A stretch of 64,000 nt of DNA from an uncultured Sulfurovum sp. (GTDB lineage Bacteria > Campylobacterota > Campylobacteria > Campylobacterales > Sulfurovaceae), in assembly GCA_902727935.1 (NCBI GenBank), contig CACVAX010000038.1, positions 1 to 64,000 on the forward strand, read 5' to 3'. The notes under the pieces are model-generated. The model did no database searches. It worked only from the letters and a program-made list of their open reading frames with translations, and had not been told where the DNA came from. The position numbers were made by a program, and so were the translations under genes. Shown here piece after piece: positions 30,491-39,616 of the stretch; the first letter of the stretch is position 1, and each line of letters begins with the position of its first letter.

Positions 30491-33400
30491 AGGTATTTTT
30501 ATTAGCGTTTTTTTCTCTTTTTTTCTCTTTGGTATTGAAGATTTTGAAAAGATTTGTGAAGAAGAAATTGCAAAAGAAGAGCTCAAGATCTCACTTATAA
30601 ATCAGGCTTGTGTTCTAACTGCAAAGAAATATGAAAAAGAGCGTGATATGGGGAATGCTTCTTGGTATTATCTGATAAGTAACAACGCCCATCAGTACCT
30701 AAATGAACAAGAAGGTGAAAACACCAGCTTTAATTTTTATACTAATTTAGGACATGCTTATATTTTAAAACATGATTTTAAAAATGCCAAAATAGCTTAT
30801 GAAAATGTACTAACCTTTAATATTGATTTGAACCAAACCATACATGAAGACTATGCTTTATTGTTTAAAAGATTTCCTAACAAAGAAAAATCTTTAGTAA
30901 AAGGGTTACAACTATGGAATAAAACTAATTTCACCTTTCTAAATATTCTAGAACTCTCTACAAAATATGAGAAACTATACAATGAAAAGAAGTATGACTC
31001 AATGATAGAACAACTTCAGAAAATCATTAAAATAAAAAATCAAACCATTTTAAAAGATAGTGCATCAATTATGATGGACTATTATAATTTAGCCAAAGTT
31101 TATGAAGAGAGAAAACAGTATAAGAATGCTATTATAAACTATCAAGCATCATTAAACTTAGCCAAAAAGATGTTAGATAAAGACCATATTCATATTGGTA
31201 CAACACATAATGATTTAGGATTGGTTTTCAACGAATTAAAAGAGTATGAACAAGCTGAAGAAGCATATTTTTTAGCCTTAAAAATCTATCAAAAGCACTT
31301 TACAAAAGAAGACAATGAAATAGCCATTATCTATAATAACTTAGCCACTATTTATGGTGACAGACAACAGTATGAACAAGCACTTAACTACTACCAAAAA
31401 GCTCTAAAAATTGAAGAGAAAAACGCTTATGAAAACATCGTTCATACCTATTACAACATAGGACTACTCTATCAACAAATGAAAGAGTATGGAAATGTTT
31501 TATCCTATTATAAAAAAATATTACCTTGGATAGAAAAAAACACGCTTGATATGGCAACCTATTATACGCTTGTCGGTGCCTATTATCAAGAAATTGAAGA
31601 AAATAATCAAGCTCTTTGGCACTATCAAGAAGCACTAAAAATTAGAGAAAAAGCGTTAGGAGAGATACACTCCGACACAGCTGAAACCTACAACAGTTTA
31701 GGGTCTATTTATGAGCAATTAAAAGATTTTGAACAAGCCTTGACTTTCTACCAAAAAGCTTTGAAAATTAACCAGCACTTGCTCGATAAGAATGATATTT
31801 TTATTGCAATAAGCCATAATAATATTGCTTCCATATACACCAATTTAGAAGAGTATAATAAATCTAAAATAAGTCTTCTACAAGCCTTAGAAATTAAAAA
31901 AAATATTTTAAAAAAAGATGATATTGATTTTGCTGTAACCTATAATAATCTTGGCTTTATTGAAGAGAAATTAAGAAACTATGCAGAAGCACTCTCCTAC
32001 TATAACCATGCATTATCCATCTATACCGAGGTAAAAGGGAAACAGAGTCTTGAAGTCGCTATTTTGTATAACCATATCGCTTCTCTATATAAAGAAAAAA
32101 AAGCTTATGAACTATCCATAGAGTATCTTGAAAAAGCAAAAAATATTATCAATACCCTATTAAAAGACGACCATACTCAACGAGCTTTAATTTACAACAA
32201 TTTAGGATTACTCTATACTTATACACAAAATTATAAAAAAGCTTATGCATTCAATATTTTATCTTTTGATATTTTTTTAAAAAATAGAAATAAAAACTTT
32301 AAAATACTCAATCATAAACAAAAAGGTCTCTATTTAGAATCATTTGGAAATAGAATTGACAACTTATGTTATGCAGCCCATTTATATAAAGCTAATCTCA
32401 AACATACCCCAAAAAAAACTCACATCTCCCTAAATACCTTGAATACATGGCTAAAATACAAAGGAACACTCTTTGAATATGACAACATACTGTCTATGGT
32501 TAAAAATAATCCAAATACATCCCAAGAAACGCAAAAGCTCATAAGCAACCTTAATGATTTTAATATTCAATTAAGCAATCTAAAGAAAAAAAACAATGAA
32601 ACAAAGATAAAAGAGATAGAAACACAAATTCATAACATACAAATTGAATTCAGTAAAAAAAATGACAGTTTTAAAAATCTCTTAAAATTACAAAACATCA
32701 ACAGTTCTCAAATTGTAAAAGTACTAAAACCTCATCAACTCTATATAGATTTTGCACGAGGAGATGAACACTATTATCTTTTTACTCTAAACCATAAAAA
32801 TCAAATAACTTTCCAACAAATAGAACATAATCAAACTTTAACCATTGATACAAATATTCAAGACTATCGTAACAACACAGCCAATATGGCAAAAAGTATT
32901 GACAATAAAACTGTAGAAAAAAATCAAAGCAATTCTTTAGAAGAAGCCAAAAAGATATTGTCAAATCTACATTATCTTATTATTCAAAACCATTTAACAG
33001 AACAGATAAAAGATAAAAATCATCTTATACTCTCTCCTGATGGATTACTCAATTACCTACCTTTTGAAGCACTCTATCATAACAACGAATATCTTATACA
33101 AAGTCATAAAATCAACTATATCTCCTCAGGCAAAGAGTTTGTTCGGCAAACTAAAATCATCCATCAAAAACCTCAAAAAGAGATAATCATTTTTGCCAAT
33201 GCTAATTTTGATGCAACACTAAAGTCTTATGAAATACCCAATAAAGATAGCCTTTTAGCTCCTATGTTTGGAAACCCCAATAAAGTTAAACGTGAAAGAG
33301 TATTTAGCTCTTTAGGAAAAGGAGAGATTGATATTCTTAAAAAGTATTATAAAGATCCACTAATCTTTAAAGAAAAAAATGCAACAATTAAAAATTTAAT

Positions 33401-33854
33401 GCAACTTCCAAGCTCAAAAATTCTTCATCTCTCAACCCATGGACTCTTTTTAGAAGATAAAAATATTCTTAACCCCATGCAAAAATCACTACTCATCTTT
33501 GCAGGAGGCAATACCAACTTTAAACAAGCAACTGTTTCGGCATTAGACCTCTCTACCTTAGACTTAAAAGATACTGAGCTAGTCGTTTTGTCAGCCTGTC
33601 AATCAGGATTAGGAGAGATTCAAACAGCTGAAGGCATTGTGGGGCTTCCCAAAGCACTGTTACAAGCAGGAGCAAAAAATGTTATTATGAGTCTTTGGAC
33701 AGTTAGTAATAAGAAAACAGCTATGCTGATGGACTATTTTTATGCTAATATTGCACAACAACAAAACTACAGTACAGCCCTACAAAATGCAAAAATCAAC
33801 ATGATTAACATGCATCCCTACTATTGGTCTTCTTTTATTTTAAGTGGACTTTAA
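30471..33854 (+). CDS. Exported TPR-CHAT protein (caspase-like protease fold)
   Basis: 1127 residues from the ATG at 30471 (AAAGG ten bases upstream; hydrophobic signal LGRGIFISVFFSFFLFG follows). Residues about 190-630 hold about nine kinesin-light-chain-type 42-residue TPRs (TYNSLGSIYEQLKDFEQALTFY type). Residues 660-760 are a coiled-coil linker. Residues about 790-1127 are a CHAT domain with the His-Cys dyad in LSTHGLF and LSACQSGLG, and the end MHPYYWSSFILSGL typical of CHAT proteins. CHAT domains are clan CD cysteine proteases related to separase and caspases; TPRs bind peptides or regulators. The signal sequence suggests a periplasmic or surface location. Confidence 0.85.
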   Translation: MLRLLGRGIFISVFFSFFLFGIEDFEKICEEEIAKEELKISLINQACVLTAKKYEKERDMGNASWYYLISNNAHQYLNEQEGENTSFNFYTNLGHAYILKHDFKNAKIAYENVLTFNIDLNQTIHEDYALLFKRFPNKEKSLVKGLQLWNKTNFTFLNILELSTKYEKLYNEKKYDSMIEQLQKIIKIKNQTILKDSASIMMDYYNLAKVYEERKQYKNAIINYQASLNLAKKMLDKDHIHIGTTHNDLGLVFNELKEYEQAEEAYFLALKIYQKHFTKEDNEIAIIYNNLATIYGDRQQYEQALNYYQKALKIEEKNAYENIVHTYYNIGLLYQQMKEYGNVLSYYKKILPWIEKNTLDMATYYTLVGAYYQEIEENNQALWHYQEALKIREKALGEIHSDTAETYNSLGSIYEQLKDFEQALTFYQKALKINQHLLDKNDIFIAISHNNIASIYTNLEEYNKSKISLLQALEIKKNILKKDDIDFAVTYNNLGFIEEKLRNYAEALSYYNHALSIYTEVKGKQSLEVAILYNHIASLYKEKKAYELSIEYLEKAKNIINTLLKDDHTQRALIYNNLGLLYTYTQNYKKAYAFNILSFDIFLKNRNKNFKILNHKQKGLYLESFGNRIDNLCYAAHLYKANLKHTPKKTHISLNTLNTWLKYKGTLFEYDNILSMVKNNPNTSQETQKLISNLNDFNIQLSNLKKKNNETKIKEIETQIHNIQIEFSKKNDSFKNLLKLQNINSSQIVKVLKPHQLYIDFARGDEHYYLFTLNHKNQITFQQIEHNQTLTIDTNIQDYRNNTANMAKSIDNKTVEKNQSNSLEEAKKILSNLHYLIIQNHLTEQIKDKNHLILSPDGLLNYLPFEALYHNNEYLIQSHKINYISSGKEFVRQTKIIHQKPQKEIIIFANANFDATLKSYEIPNKDSLLAPMFGNPNKVKRERVFSSLGKGEIDILKKYYKDPLIFKEKNATIKNLMQLPSSKILHLSTHGLFLEDKNILNPMQKSLLIFAGGNTNFKQATVSALDLSTLDLKDTELVVLSACQSGLGEIQTAEGIVGLPKALLQAGAKNVIMSLWTVSNKKTAMLMDYFYANIAQQQNYSTALQNAKINMINMHPYYWSSFILSGL

Positions 33855-33875
33855 AATAACAACAGGAAACTCACA

Positions 33876-34322
33876 ATGAAACTTTTACACTTTTTACTCA
33901 TTAATCTATTAGTAACACACATTTTATTTGCCCAAACAGATAATGAAGGAGCAAAAACAACAGGTACAAAACCTGTAGATGAAGGAATAAAATCGATACA
34001 TCAAGAAGACAAGACAAAAGCACCAAAAGATATCAACAACACCTTTGAATATAAAAAGAAATCTCTTTCAGACATCAAAAAATATCTCTATATCAAACGT
34101 AAAAATATCAATCATGCTCCGTTTAAATGTTTGTATTTAGATGGTAAAAACAACAAGATTCGTACACTATTCGTCGAGAAACAAAATCTTAACAGCATCA
34201 ACTTTAAAATAGAAAAGTCTCTTTTAAAAGTTAATGATGCCATTATCGTTATCAATAATAAAGATTCAAAAGAGAACCAAACAGGAAAAGAAGCCATTAT
34301 TCAAATAGATATTGTCAAATAA
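33876..34322 (+). CDS. Small exported protein after the TPR-CHAT gene
   Basis: 148 residues, signal peptide LLHFLLINLLVTHILFAQ (cleavage after FAQ). The mature protein starts with a flexible acidic/Lys-rich stretch of about 50 residues and continues with a beta-rich part (APFKCLYLDGKNNKIRTLFVEKQ, LLKVNDAIIVINNKD, EAIIQIDIVK) with one Cys. It follows the TPR-CHAT gene by 21 bases with a CAGGAAA ribosome site, so it is likely co-transcribed and could be a CHAT substrate, inhibitor or partner. No family recognised. Confidence 0.6.
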   Translation: MKLLHFLLINLLVTHILFAQTDNEGAKTTGTKPVDEGIKSIHQEDKTKAPKDINNTFEYKKKSLSDIKKYLYIKRKNINHAPFKCLYLDGKNNKIRTLFVEKQNLNSINFKIEKSLLKVNDAIIVINNKDSKENQTGKEAIIQIDIVK

Positions 34323-34325
34323 GCT

Positions 34326-35171
34326 CTAAAACCTCCAAGTAAGCCCTCCATAAGTGGTTAACGACTGCTCTTTTAGTGTGGCTTTTGGGAGGCTATCACC
34401 CACGCGTGAGGTGACTTTTAATTTATCAAAATCATGTCGCCAAGCATCTGCACGTACATTTATAAAAAGATTTTTATTCACATTGTAGTTGTACCCCATA
34501 CCAAACTTAGCACCTAAAGAAGAGCTAGCGTCATCAACAAAAGAGTCTTGGGGGTTGTTATCAATGTACTCAGCCATATCTACTCTTGCTTTACTGTAAA
34601 CAGCCCCTGCTTGTGCAAACCATGAGTGCTGTTTATTGAAAGCTCTAGCATAAACCAAAGAGAGTGCTAATCCATTGGTTTCATATTTAAATTTACTACC
34701 ATAGTCATAAAAAGAGCGATAACTGTCCATTGCATCAAGCGAAGCGTAACGGTAGATGAAATTGAGTTTCCAACTCTCTTTATCACTTTGATTAAGCGTG
34801 TAGTTCACATACACTCCAAACTCATTTTTGTCTATGTTGGCGTGGTCATTCAAAGGGCTATTGTTGGTGACCACATACATGTTACTTTGCAATTCATCTA
34901 CCAAAAACTTTCCATACGCCCCCCATAACCACTTGCCTCTAACATAGGAGCTTCCTAAAGTAAACTCCAACACATCGTAATCTATGGCTGAATCGACTTC
35001 GCTCGAATGCAACTCTACCAAATAAGAACCATAACCCAAATCGGTATGTACCCCAAAACCTTTAGGTATGTGAAATTTATCTTTGTAAAATTTATCTTCA
35101 TAATTTTGGGCGTTAAGCAATAGGGGTAAAAGCAACAGTAATATGACTAAGTTAATGGTTTTTTTCATCAT
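34326..35171 (-). CDS. Outer-membrane beta-barrel protein
   Basis: 281 residues (280 from the second Met) with a signal peptide (LVILLLLLPLLLNAQ). The mature part has alternating amphipathic strands with aromatic girdles (LEFTLGSSYVRGKWLWGAYGKF, FGVYVNYTLNQSDKESWKLNFIYRYAS, LFINVRADAWRHDF) and ends YGGLTWRF, the terminal Phe signature recognised by the BAM complex. Probably an 8-12 strand barrel. Downstream of the caspase-like gene by nine bases on the same strand, so the two form an operon. Specific function unknown. Confidence 0.8.
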   Translation of the reverse strand: MMKKTINLVILLLLLPLLLNAQNYEDKFYKDKFHIPKGFGVHTDLGYGSYLVELHSSEVDSAIDYDVLEFTLGSSYVRGKWLWGAYGKFLVDELQSNMYVVTNNSPLNDHANIDKNEFGVYVNYTLNQSDKESWKLNFIYRYASLDAMDSYRSFYDYGSKFKYETNGLALSLVYARAFNKQHSWFAQAGAVYSKARVDMAEYIDNNPQDSFVDDASSSLGAKFGMGYNYNVNKNLFINVRADAWRHDFDKLKVTSRVGDSLPKATLKEQSLTTYGGLTWRF

Positions 35172-35180
35172 TTTACAACT

Positions 35181-36044
35181 TTATAGGGGAGGAGCAAAAG
35201 CTACTTCTGCTCTTTTGGGGACAAGCCAAATATTTTTTTCAAGTTTGGTTATTTCTGAATTTCCTTGTGTTCTGTTAGTCTCATTCAAAACAGATTCACG
35301 TACACGTCTAAACACTTCTCCAATGGGAACTTCTTCATCAGCTAAATGCTGTATTAAAGCGTAACTGTAAGGGCTATGTCTCATATCATGTTCACTCCAA
35401 TCTTTCGCTTTTTGAGCTGGGTCAGTAGCATAAGAAATTAAAGTAGACTTAGGAAACTCATGTGCATAATTATCAACAACTCTTACAGCTTCTTCTTTTT
35501 TAAAACCATCTGAAGACCGAACACTCACCCCTCTAAAGTTTCCTCGATAGTTTTTCTTTCCCTTTCCTACAGGTACATAATGTTCTTTATAATCTCTACA
35601 GGCATCAATCATCATAACATTATGCCGTGCTTTTGCTTTGTTTAGAAAATCATAAAGCTTATAAATACTTATTAAGACCGTCTCATTTTTATCTGTCATC
35701 ATTAAAAATTGCTCATTACTATCCTCTTTAAGCGTGTTTCCATGTCCTGCAAAATAGATAAAAAGAAGTGTATTATTAGGCTCTATTTTACTCTTAACAT
35801 TTTGCAAGGCTTGATTAAATTGTGCTTCGGTACTGTTTAGGGTTAAATGCACATCAAATCCTATACTTGTTAAAGTTTTCGCAATTCCTTTAGCATCATG
35901 AATGGGATTGTCTAAAACATTATCTTTATAATCTTGATTACCTACAACCAATGCCACACGTTTCATAGGTCTTTCTTCTAGCGATGGTTGTGCTGTACAA
36001 GCAAAAATAAAAAGAACATAAAAAAATATAAAAAACTTCAACAT
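35181..36044 (-). CDS. Caspase-like (peptidase C14) lipoprotein
   Basis: 287 residues with a short lipoprotein signal (FYVLFIFAC). The caspase p20-like domain spans residues 28-250: RVALVVGNQDYKDNVLDNPIHDAKGIAKTL at the start, catalytic His in LLFIYFAGHG and catalytic Cys in NVMMIDACRD. The p10-like part is LISYATDPAQKA with HSPYSYALIQHL. Such bacterial orthocaspases prefer basic P1 residues, judging from the family. Lipid anchoring puts it in the periplasm or at the outer membrane. Paired with a beta-barrel gene; near an exported CHAT protein of the same protease clan. Confidence 0.85.
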   Translation of the reverse strand: MLKFFIFFYVLFIFACTAQPSLEERPMKRVALVVGNQDYKDNVLDNPIHDAKGIAKTLTSIGFDVHLTLNSTEAQFNQALQNVKSKIEPNNTLLFIYFAGHGNTLKEDSNEQFLMMTDKNETVLISIYKLYDFLNKAKARHNVMMIDACRDYKEHYVPVGKGKKNYRGNFRGVSVRSSDGFKKEEAVRVVDNYAHEFPKSTLISYATDPAQKAKDWSEHDMRHSPYSYALIQHLADEEVPIGEVFRRVRESVLNETNRTQGNSEITKLEKNIWLVPKRAEVAFAPPL

Positions 36045-36070
36045 TTCACTTCTCCCTATTAAAAATTAGT

Positions 36071-36076
36071 TATAAT
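36071..36076 (+). promoter_or_regulatory. Probable -10 box for the lipoprotein gene
   Basis: TATAAT 33 bases before the TTG start at 36104, in the 59-base divergent gap to the caspase-like gene. Confidence 0.45.
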
Positions 36077-36103
36077 AATAACATCTTAACTAAGGAGTTG
36101 CAC

Positions 36104-36589
36104 TTGAAACCAGTACCAATTTTAACAGGAATGCTAATAAGCTTTTATATGTCAGGGTGTGTAACAAATGCAATACCTATTAAAATAGCCACCGTAAAAC
36201 CTGAAGAGGGAGGAAATCCTGAAGTTAATCTCAACCTCTGCCTTAAAGAGACACATCAAGCAAGAATCAAATGCTTAGATAGGTTTTTTCCAATGGGTCC
36301 TAACATATTTATTGTACCAACTGATGGTAAACGTATTTTGTTAGCAGGACGAGGAGAGAGTATAGAAAGAACAGAAATAATCCTCAAAAAAACAGATGAG
36401 ATTATCTTACTGAACATTGACACCAGAAATGTCAAAATACCATTAAGCATTAACATAGCAACAGCCAAACCTTCACAAAAAGGAAACAGCTTAGTATTTA
36501 CCATCCCAGTTCAAGAGATCAAAGAGAAAATCATCCTTAGAGACCAAGAAGGTAACATAGTACTTCAGTATAGAGTAATTAGAGAATAA
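36104..36589 (+). CDS. Lipoprotein of unknown function, TTG start
   Basis: 161 residues starting at TTG 36104; the ribosome site TAAGGAG ends at 36097, six bases away, which rules out the upstream TTG at 36098 that abuts it. Lipoprotein signal ILTGMLISFYMSGC. The mature part begins VTNAIPIKIATVKPEEGGNPEV and has a short Cys-containing region (NLCLKETHQARIKCLDRFF), then a beta-rich domain (ERTEIILKKTDEIILLNID, SLVFTIPVQEIKEKIILRD). It shares GGNPEV with the small exported protein at 29373-29567. No family recognised. Last gene of the island. Confidence 0.6.
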   Translation: MKPVPILTGMLISFYMSGCVTNAIPIKIATVKPEEGGNPEVNLNLCLKETHQARIKCLDRFFPMGPNIFIVPTDGKRILLAGRGESIERTEIILKKTDEIILLNIDTRNVKIPLSINIATAKPSQKGNSLVFTIPVQEIKEKIILRDQEGNIVLQYRVIRE

Positions 36590-36593
36590 AACG

Positions 36594-36941
36594 CTAAAAC
36601 TCTTCTTTAGTCTTAGCACTCTCAACAATGGAAACCACTAAAGTATAGGAGTTAGCAATAATAGCACCAACTACCAGCCCTGTAATTAAACCCTCTTGTG
36701 AGGCTGTATTACCAAACTGAAACAAGAAAAATGCTGGTAGTAGATGTAAATCTGCTACCAATGAACCTGCTAAAAGTTCAGCAGCCAATACATTTCGGAC
36801 ACCAAGTTTTAAAATACTTGAAATAAAATTAATACTCGCAGCTGCAAAAAGTGCTGTTGCTGAATGATCAAAAAGAAATGCTACGGATGTGGTGAGACTC
36901 ATTAATGCAAAAAATATGTAAAAAACTTTTCCCCAATTCAT
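36594..36941 (-). CDS. Membrane protein, DUF6394-like
   Basis: 115 residues from the ATG at 36941 (AGGAG five bases upstream; the frame is open further but without membrane character). Four hydrophobic segments: VFYIFFALMSLTTSVAFLF, ATALFAAASINFISSIL, LLAGSLVADLHLLPAFFLF and LITGLVVGAIIANSYTLVVSIV. A small protein of this kind follows secF in several free-living Campylobacterota and I recall it as DUF6394; that name is tentative. It is 105 bases downstream of secF, across a hairpin-rich gap. Probably inner membrane; function unknown. Confidence 0.65.
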   Translation of the reverse strand: MNWGKVFYIFFALMSLTTSVAFLFDHSATALFAAASINFISSILKLGVRNVLAAELLAGSLVADLHLLPAFFLFQFGNTASQEGLITGLVVGAIIANSYTLVVSIVESAKTKEEF

Positions 36942-36964
36942 GGATACTCCTACTAATAGATTTA

Positions 36965-37039
36965 ATTCAACCAGTTGAATGAGCCAACTGCTGAAGTTTT
37001 CCGTGCGCAAGCACAGTAATTTGAGCTTTGCTCAAATTA
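36965..37039. repeat. Three hairpins between secF and the DUF6394-like gene
   Basis: ATTCAAC/GTTGAAT (36965-36980, 2-base loop), GTGC/GCAC around GCAA (37003-37014) and TAATTTGAGC/GCTCAAATTA (37017-37039, 3-base loop). No T-runs follow, so these are more likely processing or attenuation elements than strong terminators. Confidence 0.5.
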
Positions 37040-37046
37040 TGTTCCC

Positions 37047-38018
37047 TTATATTGTTCCTTGTTCAAATTGAGCACGTTGTTTATCACGCTCTTTTTGACG
37101 CTTGGTAGCAATCGCTTCTTTTTCTCTAAACTCCACTACGGAAAAGTTTAACCACATTAAAATTGGTGAAGCCACAAAAATCGAAGAATACGTACCCACA
37201 ACAACACCCACTAAAAGTGTAAATGAGAATCCATGAATAATTTCTCCACCAAATACAAAGAGGGTTAAGACCACAAAGAAAGTGGTTAATGAAGTGAGTG
37301 TTGTACGTGATAAGGTTCGTGTCACTGACTCATCAATCACCTCTGCCATATTGGGTGATTTAATGGTACGAATACCTTCACGAATACGGTCAAAAACAAT
37401 AACAGTATCGTTCAATGAATACCCTAAAATGGTCAAAATAGCAGCCAAAATAGGTAAATTAATATCTACTTGAAAAAGGGCTAACATTCCTAAAGCAATG
37501 GTAACATCATGCACCAAAGCAGCCACAGAAGCCATGGCAAAACGCCATTCAAATCTGAATGAAAGATAAATTAAAATACCAATAATAGACAAGAGCATTG
37601 CCATAAGCCCTTTGGTTTTTAACTCTTCTCCAACAGAAGGACCAACCAAGTCAACCCGTCTAACTTCAAAAGTTCCTGTTGAGGCTAACATCTCTTGTAC
37701 TTCAACTTTTGCCCCACCTTTGACCGATTTTGAAGCTTGTTTGGTTCGAATAACAATCTCTGAATCAGAACCAAACTTCGTCACCGTTGCACCAGCATAC
37801 TTTTCATGTTTGGAGACAATGTTTCTAACTTTATCAATAGGTGCTACTCCTTCATATTGAAGTTGGATAATCGTTCCACCAGCAAAGTCAATTCCATAAT
37901 TTAAACCTTTCGTAAAAAGTAAGGTTAAAGAAGTAAGAACTAAAATAATAGAAAATATGCCAAATTTTTTGGCATTTGACATAAAGTTAATAGACTTTTG
38001 ATATTTAAATACTTCCAT
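37047..38018 (-). CDS. secF: Protein translocase subunit SecF
   Basis: 323 residues, six membrane helices with a large periplasmic loop after the first. Signatures: GLNYGIDFAGGTIIQL near the N-terminus, SVGEELKTKG, and the C-terminal NDTVIVFDRIRE with HGFSFTLLVGVVVGTYSSI. SecDF uses the proton motive force to pull translocating proteins into the periplasm. Its start overlaps the secD stop by one base. Operon yajC-secD-secF as in other Campylobacterota. Confidence 0.96.
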   Translation of the reverse strand: MEVFKYQKSINFMSNAKKFGIFSIILVLTSLTLLFTKGLNYGIDFAGGTIIQLQYEGVAPIDKVRNIVSKHEKYAGATVTKFGSDSEIVIRTKQASKSVKGGAKVEVQEMLASTGTFEVRRVDLVGPSVGEELKTKGLMAMLLSIIGILIYLSFRFEWRFAMASVAALVHDVTIALGMLALFQVDINLPILAAILTILGYSLNDTVIVFDRIREGIRTIKSPNMAEVIDESVTRTLSRTTLTSLTTFFVVLTLFVFGGEIIHGFSFTLLVGVVVGTYSSIFVASPILMWLNFSVVEFREKEAIATKRQKERDKQRAQFEQGTI

Positions 38019-39613
38019 TATTTTGCTCCTTTTTGTTTAATTTCTTGTCGAATTCCAAACCAAAAGCCTAACTTCTTCTTGTTTATCTTAGGTAATAAAA
38101 ATTGATAGATACCATGTGTCCCTAAAATAGCTGTTAGCATCGAAGCCAAAATACCAATACTAATGGTTAAAGAAAAACCTTTGATAGGTCCTGTTCCATA
38201 CGCAAAAAGAACCACAGCTGCAATAAGGGTGGTAACATTCGCATCCCAAATGGCTGTAAAGGCATTGTTATACCCTTGCTCAATCGACTTGGTTAAAGAT
38301 GCTCCTGAGTGTAAGAGTTCACGAATACGCTCATTAATAATAACATTCGCATCAACAGCCATACCGACTGTTAAGACAATCCCTGCCATACCTGGAAGTG
38401 TAAGCGTTGCTTCAAACATTGACATCACAGCTAAAATAAGGAAAAGGTTCGCCACAAGTGCAACATTTGAAATAAGTCCTGCTGCACCGTAATAAACAAT
38501 CATAAAAATAATAACAGCTAAAAAACCAATAATCAAAGCAATCAAACTCGCTTTAATGTTATCAGCACCTAAACTAGGTCCAATACTTCGTTGACTCTCA
38601 ACTTGTACAGGGGCTAACAGGGCACCAGAACGCAATGCAATGGAAATATCATTGGCTTCTTGTGGGGTAAATGCACCTGTAATCTGTACATTTCCTCCAC
38701 CAATTCTTTGAACAATATTGGGTGCTGTATAGACTTCACCATCTAAAACAACAGCCATACGTTTACCAACAGACTTTTCAGTAAAATCACCAAATATTTT
38801 AGCACCTTGCCCGTTAAGTGAAAAGGTAACCATTGGTCGGTTTGACTTCTCTTCATACCCTACTTTGGCATCGGTGAGCATTGAACCATCTAAAATAGGC
38901 ACGGAGTAAAGTAAATATTTTATCTCTTTATTTTCCACATCTGTTAAGATTATGTCTCCGTAACTCTTTGCTTCTTCTTCTGACATAGAGTAAACACGGT
39001 TCGCTCGGTCTTCATCCACAGCCATCATTTGTAAATGTGCTGCTTTAGCAATAAGTGCTTTAATACGGTCTTCATCTGCTTGGGTTTTAATTCCTGGTAC
39101 TTCCACAAGAATACGTTCATTTCCTTGTTTAGCAACCGTTGGTTCTGCTAATCCAAACATGTTTAAACGATTACGAATGGTTTCCACAGCTTGATCAATG
39201 GCAGCTTGTTCTGTTTTCTTTGCTAAGGCTTCTGTTAATGAAAGTTCATAAGCCATAGCATTTTTGACAATTTTATTTTCAGAAAAATCTTCGGCTAACA
39301 TGGCATCTACATTTTTCATATCATCTTCATCTAAAAGCTCAAAAACAACTTTGTCACCATCAATCTTTAAAGCATCATAAACAATATCATTATCATCTAA
39401 GTTATACTTTAGGGAAGTTCCTATTGATTTTATTTTAGACGCCAATGCCATTTCTGTTTTAACAGACAATAGCATGTGTAGTCCTCCTTGTAAATCAAGA
39501 CCAAGGGTAATCTTTTTTCCTTCATCACTTTGTGTTAAAGAGGGAATGGAAAAAACCACCCCAAACACAAAGGCAAAAAAGAAAACAACAACTCGATAGT
39601 TTAAGTTTCCCAT
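38018..39613 (-). CDS. secD: Protein translocase subunit SecD
   Basis: 531 residues. N-terminal membrane anchor, then GLDLQGGLHMLL, the periplasmic P1 domain with NRLNMFGLAEPTVAKQG and RILVEVPG, and C-terminal membrane region with GMAVDANVIINERIRE and ANVTTLIAAVVLF. Works with SecF and YajC beside SecYEG in the inner membrane. Three bases downstream of yajC. Length fits the shorter SecD type of this phylum. Confidence 0.96.
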   Translation of the reverse strand: MGNLNYRVVVFFFAFVFGVVFSIPSLTQSDEGKKITLGLDLQGGLHMLLSVKTEMALASKIKSIGTSLKYNLDDNDIVYDALKIDGDKVVFELLDEDDMKNVDAMLAEDFSENKIVKNAMAYELSLTEALAKKTEQAAIDQAVETIRNRLNMFGLAEPTVAKQGNERILVEVPGIKTQADEDRIKALIAKAAHLQMMAVDEDRANRVYSMSEEEAKSYGDIILTDVENKEIKYLLYSVPILDGSMLTDAKVGYEEKSNRPMVTFSLNGQGAKIFGDFTEKSVGKRMAVVLDGEVYTAPNIVQRIGGGNVQITGAFTPQEANDISIALRSGALLAPVQVESQRSIGPSLGADNIKASLIALIIGFLAVIIFMIVYYGAAGLISNVALVANLFLILAVMSMFEATLTLPGMAGIVLTVGMAVDANVIINERIRELLHSGASLTKSIEQGYNNAFTAIWDANVTTLIAAVVLFAYGTGPIKGFSLTISIGILASMLTAILGTHGIYQFLLPKINKKKLGFWFGIRQEIKQKGAK

Positions 39614-39616
39614 AAT

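Noticed and set aside
36098-36103. TTG start at 36098 for the island-end lipoprotein
   Set aside because: It directly abuts the AAGGAG ribosome site, so the TTG at 36104 with six-base spacing is preferred.
26230-36589. Classic cytosolic anti-phage system with CHAT/caspase effectors
   Set aside because: The CHAT and caspase-like proteins carry export signals, and no nucleic-acid sensor partner (Cas, gasdermin, nuclease) is next to them.
16388-36589. Integrative element with integrase and att sites
   Set aside because: No integrase, tRNA target or flanking direct repeat was found at the borders.
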